Notes under the pieces: model-generated
Told to the model about the DNA's origin: nothing
Seen by the model: the letters and a program-made list of their open reading frames with translations, nothing else
Database searches by the model: none
Origin: an uncultured Bacilli bacterium
GTDB taxonomy: Bacteria; Bacillota_I; Bacilli_A; RF39; UBA660
Direction: 5' to 3'
Assembly (NCBI GenBank): GCA_934162265.1
Contig: CAKPHZ010000016.1
Span: forward strand, 1-29,489
DNA length: 29,489 bases
Program-made: the position numbers and the translations under genes
Shown: positions 1-7,150 of the stretch, in pieces
How positions within the stretch are numbered: position 1 is the stretch's first letter
Layout: the number at the start of each line of letters is the position of its first letter

Positions 1-17
1 GAGCTAAATTTTAGCTC
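1..17. repeat. Short inverted repeat GAGCTAAA/TTTAGCTC
   Basis: GAGCTAAA and TTTAGCTC are complementary arms around a single T, a near-perfect 17-base palindrome at the window edge. It lies inside the putative insertion-sequence end and could be a subterminal transposase-binding site or a hairpin. The sequence to its left is missing, so its full extent is unknown. Confidence 0.5.
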
Positions 18-78
18 TCTCACAAAGTTCATTTATCATTAGTTTTTGGTTCCACCAACACTACTTGACAAAGAACCC
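1..78 (-). mobile_element. Probable end of an ISL3-family insertion sequence, cut by window edge
   Basis: On the minus strand, reading from 78 leftward, the sequence begins GGGTTCTTTGTCAAGTAGTG and continues TTGGTGGAACC. From memory this resembles the terminal inverted repeats of ISL3-family elements, which typically start GG(G/C)TCTTTGTCAA. It lies 15 bases past the ftsQ stop codon, and the element would extend leftward out of the window. No transposase reading frame is visible in these 78 bases, and the opposite end and target duplication cannot be seen. It could instead be an ordinary intergenic structured sequence. Confidence 0.42.
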
Positions 79-92
79 TTTTTCTTGAACCT

Positions 93-770
93 TTATTTTC
101 TTATTTCTACATAATTCCCTGAATCAAGATAGATAATTCCTAAATGATTTTCTAATTTATCTTTAATTTGATTATATTTATTTAGGGTATTTATTTTTGT
201 TAAGGTTATATAAACTAGATTTCCATCATTCATATATAATAAAAATCTTTCTTTATCTACTTCTACTGGTTGATATTCTATTTCTGAAATTTGTCTTAAG
301 ATATTTTTATCAATTATAGTAAATTTTTTTACAAATTTTTGATAAATTTTTTTATCTTCTATTTCATTTGTCAATGTTGGAATATCTGATAAGTTATAGG
401 TATTATCTAATTTGTTTCCATTAGATAATATTAATTGATTAGCATTAATACAAATTGGAGTATATTCTTTGATATGTAGTTCTATGATATTTCCTAACTT
501 TTTCTTTATTTTTACATTTTCTATGTAAGGATTACTCTTTAATTTATTTTTTATATCAGTACTTTTAGTTAGCAAAAAAGATGGATAATTAGATAATGAA
601 GATAGTTCGATTATTTCATTATCAGAAAGAATATTATTTCCATCTATATATATATTTTTGATTGGCATTATTAGAGCGTAATATATAATAGAAATAATTA
701 TTAAAATTATTAATACTAAAATTAAAATATTTTTTACTTTTAATACCCTTTTTTTCTTCTTTTTTGCCAT
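93..770 (-). CDS. ftsQ: Cell division protein FtsQ/DivIB
   Basis: Bitopic membrane protein of the divisome; in the FtsQ-FtsL-FtsB (DivIB-FtsL-DivIC) complex it helps recruit and control septal wall synthesis. The protein (225 aa) has a very basic cytoplasmic start (MAKKKKK), one membrane segment at about residues 12-36, then a POTRA-type domain (about 37-105, containing IKNIYIDGNNILS and SNPYIENVKIKKK) and a beta domain to the C-terminus. A GTG at 779 gives three more residues, but the best ribosome site (AGGTG, overlapping the murB stop codon) is correctly spaced for the ATG at 770, so I prefer that start. It is last of murG-murB-ftsQ, the usual dcw order. The IS-like sequence begins 15 bases after its stop, so the reading frame looks intact. 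Confidence 0.85.
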   Translation of the reverse strand: MAKKKKKRVLKVKNILILVLIILIIISIIYYALIMPIKNIYIDGNNILSDNEIIELSSLSNYPSFLLTKSTDIKNKLKSNPYIENVKIKKKLGNIIELHIKEYTPICINANQLILSNGNKLDNTYNLSDIPTLTNEIEDKKIYQKFVKKFTIIDKNILRQISEIEYQPVEVDKERFLLYMNDGNLVYITLTKINTLNKYNQIKDKLENHLGIIYLDSGNYVEIRK

Positions 771-779
771 ATTATTCAC

Positions 780-1670
780 CTAATCTACAATAATTTGTTC
801 TAAAATTAAATCAACGTTAAATTCTTTTTTTACTTCATCTTGTATTTTTTTGATTAATTTTACAATATCTTTTCCTGAAGCATTATCTTTATTTACAATA
901 AAGTTTGCATGTTTTTCTGATACCATGGCTCCATTTAGTTTATATCCTTTTAATCCTATCTTTTCAATTAGTTCTCCTGCATACATTCCTTCTGGATTTC
1001 TAAATACAGATCCTGCTGATGGCATATCTAATGGCTGTGTTTCTATTCTTTTTACTCTTCTTTTACTAATTTTTTCTAATATTTCTTCTTTTTTACCTTT
1101 TGTTAGTTTTAAGGTTGCTGAAACGATATAATATCCTTTATTTTCCTTGAAAAAAGAATTTCGATAAGAGAAATTTAAATCATCATGACGCATGGTTACG
1201 ATTTCATTATCTGGATTTACTACAGTTACGGTTTCTACTACTGAGGCAATGTCACTTTTATATGCGCCTGCGTTCATAGCAATACTTGCTCCTACCATTC
1301 CTGGTATTCCTGTTGCAAACTCTAATCCTTCAAGTCCTAAGCTTGAAGTTTCTAAAGCAAGTTTTTGTAATGAATATCCTGCTTCAACTTCTACAGTTAA
1401 ATCATCAATTTTCATTTTATTTAATTTACTTAAAATAATTACTACTCCATCATAATAGTCAATATTTAAAATAATATTACTTCCATTTCCTAAAACAAGA
1501 TATTTTTCTTTTTCCTTTTTTAGTTCTTTTAGTAATTCTACAAATTCTTCTTTGGTTTTAGGAAATATTAAATACTTACACTTTACATCCACTCTATAAG
1601 TATTATATCTTTTTAGGCTTGCTTCGCTTATATATTCATAGTTGTTCTTTTCAATAAAATTTTTTATCAT
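780..1670 (-). CDS. murB: UDP-N-acetylenolpyruvoylglucosamine reductase MurB
   Basis: Cytoplasmic FAD enzyme that reduces UDP-GlcNAc-enolpyruvate with NADPH to UDP-MurNAc, the second committed step of peptidoglycan synthesis. The 296 aa match the usual length. Visible landmarks are the FAD-binding GNGSN (61-65), the GLEGLEFATGIPGMVGASIAMNAG stretch read in parts (113-135), Arg170 in SYRNS, the catalytic Ser221 in AGSVFRNP, and a Glu near the C-terminus (LEQ, about 291). The start ATG is preceded by AAAGGAATTGATATTAA. It overlaps the end of murG by 20 bases, which suggests coupled translation, and is followed at once by ftsQ, whose ribosome site overlaps the murB stop. Confidence 0.97.
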   Translation of the reverse strand: MIKNFIEKNNYEYISEASLKRYNTYRVDVKCKYLIFPKTKEEFVELLKELKKEKEKYLVLGNGSNIILNIDYYDGVVIILSKLNKMKIDDLTVEVEAGYSLQKLALETSSLGLEGLEFATGIPGMVGASIAMNAGAYKSDIASVVETVTVVNPDNEIVTMRHDDLNFSYRNSFFKENKGYYIVSATLKLTKGKKEEILEKISKRRVKRIETQPLDMPSAGSVFRNPEGMYAGELIEKIGLKGYKLNGAMVSEKHANFIVNKDNASGKDIVKLIKKIQDEVKKEFNVDLILEQIIVD

Positions 1671-2745
1671 TTAATATCAATTCCTTTAATATGTCATAAA
1701 TTCTAGTTGAGGAATCTTTGATTCCTAATTTACTGACATTCTCTTTTATTTTTTTGTATTTTTCTTCATCTTCTAAAATGTCATCTATCATATGGATAAA
1801 AGATATTTTATTTAAGTCTTTTTCTTCAATCATTAAAGCAGCATCTTTTTTAACTAAATCTTCTGCATTTTTGTATTGGTGATTATTAGTAACATATGGA
1901 CTAGGAATAAAGATGGTTGGAATTCCTAGTGCAGTAATTTCACTCATCGTGGAAGCTCCTGCACGTGATACCATTAAATCTGTTACTTTCATTACTGATG
2001 GTAATTCTTTGATAAAAGGAACTACTTTAACATTTGATGGAAATCTCTTTGATTTAATAGAGTCATAGTAATGTTCACCTGTTACAAATAAAATTTCATA
2101 ATTTTTATTTCGAAATCCATATAAGTATTCTTCCATTTTTTCATTTACTGTTTTACTGCCTAAACTTCCCATAACGATTAAAACTAATTTTTTATCTTCA
2201 CTTAATCCAAAATCGCTTTTTTTAGCGACTTTTGTTTGAATTGCTTTTTCACTGCAAGGATTTCCTGTTAAAATCACTTTATCTTTTGGAAATTCTCCTA
2301 ATGTTGAATCAAAACTTACACCAATTTTATCAACATATTTGCTTAAATATTTATTTGATAGTCCTACTACAGAGTTTTGTTCATGAATGAATGTTTTACA
2401 TCCCAATTTGTGAGCTGCCCAAATTACTGGTGCTGTGACATATCCACCTGCTCCAATTACAACATCTGGTTTAAATTCTTCTATTATTTTTAGACATTTT
2501 TTTCTTGCTTTTAGAAAAAGAAATAAAGTTTTGAAATTTTCTAAAGTTAGTTTTCTAATAAATCCTGTTATTTCTATCCCTTCATAAGGAATTCCTAGTG
2601 AGGGAATTAAATCTTTTTCCATTCTATTATGGGTACCTATATAAATAAATTCACTGTTTGGTTCTTCTTTTTTTATTTTATTAATGATTGCAAGAGCTGG
2701 ATAAATATGTCCTCCTGTTCCTCCTGCGCTAATTACTACTCGCAT
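1651..2745 (-). CDS. murG: MurG, lipid II-forming GlcNAc transferase
   Basis: Membrane-associated GT28 glycosyltransferase that adds GlcNAc from UDP-GlcNAc to lipid I, making lipid II. The N-terminal lipid I side carries GGTGGH (residues 8-13) and GAGGY; the C-terminal donor domain has MGSLGSKTVNE, the SRAGASTMSE signature and HQYKNAEDL. An open frame runs upstream to 2823, but those 26 residues have no family likeness. The ATG at 2745 gives the typical start MRVVISAGGTGGH and sits 6 bases behind AAAGAGGTG, so it is the true start (364 aa). The gene ends with TGA, which shows that TGA is a stop here. It heads murG-murB-ftsQ and has its own promoter. Confidence 0.97.
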   Translation of the reverse strand: MRVVISAGGTGGHIYPALAIINKIKKEEPNSEFIYIGTHNRMEKDLIPSLGIPYEGIEITGFIRKLTLENFKTLFLFLKARKKCLKIIEEFKPDVVIGAGGYVTAPVIWAAHKLGCKTFIHEQNSVVGLSNKYLSKYVDKIGVSFDSTLGEFPKDKVILTGNPCSEKAIQTKVAKKSDFGLSEDKKLVLIVMGSLGSKTVNEKMEEYLYGFRNKNYEILFVTGEHYYDSIKSKRFPSNVKVVPFIKELPSVMKVTDLMVSRAGASTMSEITALGIPTIFIPSPYVTNNHQYKNAEDLVKKDAALMIEEKDLNKISFIHMIDDILEDEEKYKKIKENVSKLGIKDSSTRIYDILKELILNDKKFY

Positions 2746-2772
2746 TAAATTCACCTCTTTACATGTCTTATT

Positions 2773-2802
2773 ATTATACCAAATAACTACCAAAAAAGTA
2801 AA
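2773..2802 (-). promoter_or_regulatory. Promoter of murG-murB-ftsQ (proximal)
   Basis: On the minus strand, TGGTATAAT (extended -10, hexamer at 2778-2773) is preceded at 18 bases by TTTACT (2802-2797). The inferred start of transcription is about 20 bases ahead of the ribosome site of murG. Confidence 0.6.
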
Positions 2803-2814
2803 TATCTCACTATA

Positions 2815-2845
2815 ATTATACATTAAATGAAGTTGTTTATGTCAA
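2815..2845 (-). promoter_or_regulatory. Possible second, distal murG promoter
   Basis: Minus-strand TTGACA (2845-2840) and TATAAT (2820-2815) are both perfect consensus hexamers, but the spacer is 19 bases, longer than the optimal 17. It may be a weak or activator-dependent second promoter, or chance in AT-rich DNA. Confidence 0.35.
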
Positions 2846-2879
2846 TGTTAAATAAAATACTTACCTTTTTTGTTTTATC

Positions 2880-3644
2880 TTATTTGATTAATTTTTCTAA
2901 TAAATCTGTTAATTGGAGTTTTGAGACCATAATTAATATTGCTGCCATACTAAGAAATGGGCCAAAGGGAATAATATTCTCTTTATCAGAAAATAAGATG
3001 ATTAAAGCAACAGGAAAAGCAATGAAAGTTGCTAAAAAGATAGTACAAATTGACATTGGTAATCCTAAAACCATTCCAAATAAAAACATTAATTTTATAT
3101 CTCCTCCTCCAAGAGATTCTTTTTGAAAAGCTTTATCTCCAATCCATTTTATAGCATACATGGCTAGAAAAGCACCTACTCCTGAATAAATATGATAAGC
3201 TGCTACTTCTAATCCTTTTCCAAAAATATATAAAATAGCTAATAATAAAGTAGAAAAGATTAATACTTCATCTAAAATAATCATATATTCTATATCACTT
3301 ACTATAACAGTAATTAGTGCTGATACAAATACTAGTGCAATTGCTAAGTCAAAGCTAAATTTAAATGAGTGATAGCATGCTGCATATAATAATCCTGTAA
3401 CAATTTCTACGATAACATAGCTAATTGGAATTTTACTTTTACATTTACTACATTTTCCTCTTAAAAATAGATAAGAAAAGATTGGGATATTTTCATACCA
3501 TTTTAGATAGTGATTACATTTTGGGCAATGAGATCCTGGACTAATGATTGATTCATCATTAGAAAGTCGTGTTGCCACTACGTGAAAGAACGATCCCATT
3601 ACTGCTCCTATAATAAAAAACATTACTTTATAAAATATTTCCAA
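2880..3644 (-). CDS. Prepilin peptidase (A24 family, PilD/ComC type)
   Basis: Polytopic membrane aspartic protease that removes prepilin leader peptides and usually N-methylates the new end. At 254 aa it has the standard bifunctional form: an N-terminal domain (GAVMGSFFHVVATR) with two zinc-binding CxxC pairs (C40/C43, C65/C68), then hydrophobic segments with catalytic Asp117 (VSDIEYM) and Asp182 in the LGGGDIKLM loop. The start is a TTG at 3644 behind a strong AAGGAGG six bases away. It lies 20 bases after pilC, so the two form one unit. No prepilin or pilus ATPase gene is in the window, so whether this serves competence, pili or secretion cannot be told. Confidence 0.93.
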   Translation of the reverse strand: MEIFYKVMFFIIGAVMGSFFHVVATRLSNDESIISPGSHCPKCNHYLKWYENIPIFSYLFLRGKCSKCKSKIPISYVIVEIVTGLLYAACYHSFKFSFDLAIALVFVSALITVIVSDIEYMIILDEVLIFSTLLLAILYIFGKGLEVAAYHIYSGVGAFLAMYAIKWIGDKAFQKESLGGGDIKLMFLFGMVLGLPMSICTIFLATFIAFPVALIILFSDKENIIPFGPFLSMAAILIMVSKLQLTDLLEKLIK

Positions 3645-3664
3645 TGTATACCTCCTTGTCTTTA

Positions 3665-5029
3665 TTAAACGATTTGTTCATACATACTAAACATTGGAAC
3701 TACTACTGCTAATAGTACAATACCTACAATTACAGCAAGAAAAATAATCATAACTGGTTCAATTAAACTTTTTAATTGTGCAATTAAATTCTTTTGTTCT
3801 GTGTTATAATATTCCGACACTTTTGCCATCATAGCCCCTAATCTTCCGGTTCTTTCCCCTGTTAAAAGCATTTCATAGGCAATTGGTGGAAATGCCCAAT
3901 TGTCTTTGAATGCTGGTGATACTCCATTTCCATTACTCAGATTAATGACAGCATCTTTAATTAAATTTTTATATATTTCATTTGAAGTTACCTTTCCCAA
4001 AATTTCCATACTATCAGTAATGAAAACATCGTAATTGATTAACGAGGCAAATGTTTTGGTAAACATGATAACTTCTTTGTAGATTACAATATTTTTTACT
4101 ACAGGAATATGCATTAATGTCCATTGTGTCCAATAACGAAATGTAGTGACATTTTTATATAAAATCACTAGTATCGTGAATATTGCTATGATTACTAAAA
4201 TTACATATAATAAATTTGCTGCTAAAAAATCACTGAGACTAACAATCATTGTTGTAATAGGAGGTAATTTACTCCCTATTTGTGCATACATATCTGTAAA
4301 TTCTGGTACAACGAATAAAACAATATATACTAAAACAACAATAGCAATAATAAAGATAACTGTCGGATATGTCATTGCACTGATAATTTGTTTTCTATTT
4401 TCATCTATTGTTTTATAATAATCTGCCATATCATCTAGTACTCCTGTTAAGTTTCCCGTTAACTCTGAAGTTTTTATCATATTAATTAATAATTTTGGAA
4501 AAACTGCCCCTTGTTTATTTAGTGCTTCGCTAAAAGTTTCTCCTGTTGTTAATTCAAATACTAAACGATTGTATAAATTTCTTATTTTCTTATTTCTTGC
4601 TTGTTTTGCTAAAATATTAATGGAGTCAATTAAGGGGATTCCTGCTTTAATATAAGTAGATAATTGAGTTAGAAAAAAATTTAAGTCTTTATCTTTCATT
4701 TGTCTTGTTGTTAACTGTACTAATCCTAGTTTATTAAATAATTCATCTTCTTCAATTGTTAGGACATCATATCCTTGATTCATTAAAAAGGAGTGAACAT
4801 CTAATTTAGAAAGTGCATCTAATTTTCCATCAGATATATTTCCTTGTTTGTCTCTAACTTTATATCGATAACGGATATTTTTGGTATTTTTAATAGCATC
4901 TTGGGGAGTTAGTTCCATTACTTTTAGTTTTAAATTTTTTTCTCTTTTTGCTTTACTTGCTTTATCATTTCCTTTTGATCCACCGATTGGTTGGTTTAAG
5001 GCTTGAATTATTTTTTTAAAACTTCCCAT
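3665..5029 (-). CDS. Type IV pilus/type II secretion inner-membrane platform protein (PilC/GspF/ComGB family)
   Basis: Membrane platform that couples the assembly ATPase to pilin insertion. The 454 aa comprise a basic, disordered start (1-45), a small N-terminal domain (about 52-95, RYRYKVRDKQGNISDGKL), then two tandem T2SF domains. The first (about 116-245) contains FLTQLSTYIKAGIPLIDSI and SELTGNL; the second (about 320-450) contains FTKTFASLINYDV and ERTGRLG. Three hydrophobic segments lie near 218-240, 265-290 and 420-447. The ATG has AAGGAGG upstream. It is the first gene of a pilC-pilD pair with a promoter at 5062-5070. The cognate ATPase (PilB/GspE) is absent here. Confidence 0.93.
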   Translation of the reverse strand: MGSFKKIIQALNQPIGGSKGNDKASKAKREKNLKLKVMELTPQDAIKNTKNIRYRYKVRDKQGNISDGKLDALSKLDVHSFLMNQGYDVLTIEEDELFNKLGLVQLTTRQMKDKDLNFFLTQLSTYIKAGIPLIDSINILAKQARNKKIRNLYNRLVFELTTGETFSEALNKQGAVFPKLLINMIKTSELTGNLTGVLDDMADYYKTIDENRKQIISAMTYPTVIFIIAIVVLVYIVLFVVPEFTDMYAQIGSKLPPITTMIVSLSDFLAANLLYVILVIIAIFTILVILYKNVTTFRYWTQWTLMHIPVVKNIVIYKEVIMFTKTFASLINYDVFITDSMEILGKVTSNEIYKNLIKDAVINLSNGNGVSPAFKDNWAFPPIAYEMLLTGERTGRLGAMMAKVSEYYNTEQKNLIAQLKSLIEPVMIIFLAVIVGIVLLAVVVPMFSMYEQIV

Positions 5030-5061
5030 GATATGCCCTCCTTATTCTATTTGATAAATCT

Positions 5062-5070
5062 ATTTTAGCA
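5062..5070 (-). promoter_or_regulatory. Extended -10 promoter for pilC-pilD
   Basis: The minus strand carries TGCTAAAAT (extended -10 form TGnTAAAAT) 33 bases ahead of the pilC start codon. No good -35 is seen, which is tolerable with an extended -10. Confidence 0.4.
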
Positions 5071-5128
5071 CATTTTTTTCACTTTTCCTAGTCTTTTACA
5101 TAGATTATAGTAAAGAGGTGAAGTGAAG

Positions 5129-5623
5129 ATGTATAATCAACCTTTTTTTATGCCAGGATTTTCTCCATATATGATGGCACAGCCGATGGCTAGAGGAATG
5201 ATGGGAGCCGCTCCTGGATTAGTAAGAGCTGGATCACTGGGGGCTGCTAGTGATGCTACTAGAGGAGCAGGATTAATAAGAAGTTTAGGGAACGGAATAG
5301 CAGGTCTTCGTTCTATTAATTGGAGTGGATTAATTAATGGAACTTCAAAAACTTTGGGAGTAATTAATCAAACTATTCCTTTAGTTAAACAAGTTGGTCC
5401 TGTTATGAATAATATGAAATCTATGCTTAGAGTTGCTTCTGCTTTTAAAGATGAAACAGATCGTTCTTATAGAAGTAAAAGAAAAAGTTATATCAATACT
5501 AATCAAAACATATCTCATCATCAACATTCTTCAAATTTAAAAGAAAATTATTCCCAACCACAAGAAAAAGTAGAGTATTCTAATCTTGAAGATTATTCCC
5601 CTACTTTCTTTGTTCAATCTTAA
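5129..5623 (+). CDS. YqfQ/VrrA-like protein
   Basis: The only plus-strand gene. The 164-aa product starts with a Met/Pro/Gly-rich stretch (MYNQPFFMPGFSPYMMAQPM), continues Gly/Ala/Arg-rich (about 20-65), and has a core around residues 67-105 with NGTSKTLGVINQTIPLVKQV followed by GPVMNNMKSMLRV. The tail is Asn/His/Gln/Ser-rich and hydrophilic. The core resembles the middle of Bacillus YqfQ/VrrA proteins (an hxxTQQxLxxxQQhGPhVxxhxxhhxh pattern); I rely on memory for that. The function of the family is not established. A GTG at 5123 is possible, but AGAGGTG is only two bases from it and eight from the ATG at 5129, which I therefore choose. A terminator follows. It is divergent from pilC. Confidence 0.72.
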   Translation: MYNQPFFMPGFSPYMMAQPMARGMMGAAPGLVRAGSLGAASDATRGAGLIRSLGNGIAGLRSINWSGLINGTSKTLGVINQTIPLVKQVGPVMNNMKSMLRVASAFKDETDRSYRSKRKSYINTNQNISHHQHSSNLKENYSQPQEKVEYSNLEDYSPTFFVQS

Positions 5624-5628
5624 TTCTT

Positions 5629-5664
5629 ATCCTTTTGTAATATTTTTATACAGAAGGATTTTTT
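5629..5664 (+). terminator. Rho-independent terminator of the YqfQ-like gene
   Basis: Arms 5629-5639 (ATCCTTTTGTA) and 5649-5659 (TACAGAAGGAT) form an 11-bp stem with one G-U pair and a 9-base loop, followed by six T residues. It works only for plus-strand transcripts and sits between convergent genes, touching the stop codon of the HD-domain gene. Confidence 0.82.
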
Positions 5665-6253
5665 ATTCTACAATTTCATTGTTTTCAAATTTAATATCTA
5701 AAAATTTTCTACTAGCTAAGAAATCACACATATGAACAAATCTTTGTTCAGCAGTTCTTGGTTTGGGTAATACTTCTTTTTTCTGGTAATTATCATATGT
5801 CCATTCTCCCATATGAGATTCTATCATTGTGCAAACTTTTCTAATATCATCAACTTCCATGGATAATTTATCTTTATTTTCCATAATTAACTTTGATATT
5901 AATAATGGATGATCAAATTTTGTATATTTACTATGTTCTATTCCACTTTTTAATCCATCATGTAGGGTTAATGCAATGATAATTAAATCTTTGTCTTTAC
6001 TATCAAATTTAGCCCCTACTGTGTTGTTATTTAAAAGTTCGTATGCAATTCGTACTGCTGCTTTAGTATGGCGTACTAATCCTTTTTCTCCTAATGAAAA
6101 TGATGGGTGATATTTTCCTGTAGATGATGCTGGTATTTCAAAGAAATAGTCTGGTAATAAACCAATTAATGTTTTTAAGTCTTTTCTTCTTTCGGCATCT
6201 TTTACATAATTTATTTCTGTTTTAAATATTTCTACTTTTTCTGTTTTTCTCAT
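5663..6253 (-). CDS. HD-domain metal-dependent phosphohydrolase
   Basis: Likely a cytoplasmic phosphohydrolase or phosphodiesterase of the HD superfamily. In the 196 aa the metal-ligand pattern is seen as His62 (VRHTKAA), His98-Asp99 (LTLHDGLKSG), His115 (FDHPLL), His147 (ESHMGEW) and Asp177 (MCDFLASR), the order expected for HD proteins. There is no membrane segment or accessory domain. Spacing and the H-HD-H-H-D layout recall HD domains of RNA-related enzymes such as the YhaM exoribonuclease, but no OB domain is present, so the substrate is unknown. It starts 10 bases after mscS with TGAGG as ribosome site, so it is probably co-transcribed with that gene. Confidence 0.82.
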   Translation of the reverse strand: MRKTEKVEIFKTEINYVKDAERRKDLKTLIGLLPDYFFEIPASSTGKYHPSFSLGEKGLVRHTKAAVRIAYELLNNNTVGAKFDSKDKDLIIIALTLHDGLKSGIEHSKYTKFDHPLLISKLIMENKDKLSMEVDDIRKVCTMIESHMGEWTYDNYQKKEVLPKPRTAEQRFVHMCDFLASRKFLDIKFENNEIVE

Positions 6254-6263
6254 TTTTACCTCA

Positions 6264-7070
6264 CTACTTTTCTATATTGATATCAATTTTTTGATAAGGA
6301 ATTTCTATTCCTTCTTTATCAAATGTTATTTTTATTAGTTTTAAGACTTCCCTTTTTATTCCAACATGTTTCATCGCGGCACAATCAATCATGATTGCGT
6401 AATTGATACTGCTATCTGCAAATTCATCTACACCAAGTAATTCCATTGAGTAAACATATTTCTTTTTTACTATTTCTTCTTTTAACCCGTTTAGGATATT
6501 TTCTAAATCTTCTATTTTTGTATTATAAGCTACTGGTAAAGTTAGTACTAATTTAGTATGATTTAAATTATAATTTACTACTTTATTGAAAGAAGAATTA
6601 GATAGTATCATTACTTCTCCCGTATATGCTTTTACTTTGGTTGTTTTTAATCCTAGGGAGATTACTTCTCCTTTAAATCCGTTTATTTCTACCCAATCTC
6701 CAACAGCATAAGCATTATCAAAGATAATAAATATTCCTGCTAAAAAATCTTTAATAATATCTTGAAAAGCAAGACCTATTACGGCACCTGCTACTCCAAT
6801 TGATGCTATTATACTAGTTGTATTTACTCCATATAAGTTTAGTATTAGAACAATAACAATAATTGCAATGATATACTTTATAATATTTTTAAATAAGTTG
6901 ATTACGGTTTTTTTTCTTTTATCTATACCATTTCCTTTGCCAACTACGTGTTTAATATTTATTTTGCTTAAGTCATCAATAATTTTGGCAATAATTAAAT
7001 AAATAATTATTCCAAAGCCAACATAAACAATTGGCATAAAAAATTTTTCACTTTGAATAAATTTTGTCAT
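6264..7070 (-). CDS. mscS: MscS-family small-conductance mechanosensitive channel
   Basis: Membrane channel that opens under tension and releases solutes on osmotic downshock. The 268 aa give three membrane helices (about 11-29, 62-82 and 84-115). The third is the pore helix, with the typical Gly/Ala pattern (SIGVAGAVIGLAFQDIIKDF) leading into the beta domain motif AVGDWVEINGFKGEV and then ILSNSSFNKVVNY. The C-terminal alpha/beta domain is complete, and the length is usual for the YkuT/MscS type. The start ATG has AAAGGAG five bases upstream. It is first of a two-gene unit with the HD-domain protein; that pairing may be only positional. Confidence 0.93.
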   Translation of the reverse strand: MTKFIQSEKFFMPIVYVGFGIIIYLIIAKIIDDLSKINIKHVVGKGNGIDKRKKTVINLFKNIIKYIIAIIVIVLILNLYGVNTTSIIASIGVAGAVIGLAFQDIIKDFLAGIFIIFDNAYAVGDWVEINGFKGEVISLGLKTTKVKAYTGEVMILSNSSFNKVVNYNLNHTKLVLTLPVAYNTKIEDLENILNGLKEEIVKKKYVYSMELLGVDEFADSSINYAIMIDCAAMKHVGIKREVLKLIKITFDKEGIEIPYQKIDINIEK

Positions 7071-7150
7071 ATATTCTCCTTTATTAAAATACTTATTTTT
7101 AACTTTATCTTGGTTAACTCTAATTGTTCATTTTAGGCTTTAATGATGGT

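Noticed and set aside
1651..1653. Possible TGA reading as tryptophan (mycoplasma code)
   Set aside because: MurG ends at this TGA at the normal family length, and the proteins in the window use TGG for Trp without in-frame TGA.
2746..2823. 26-residue N-terminal extension of MurG
   Set aside because: It contains the promoter and ribosome site of murG; the family start MRVVISAGGTGGH is at 2745.
7071..7150. Promoter or terminator between mscS and asnB
   Set aside because: The 80 bases are AT-rich, with several near-matches but no hexamer pair or U-tailed hairpin good enough to claim.
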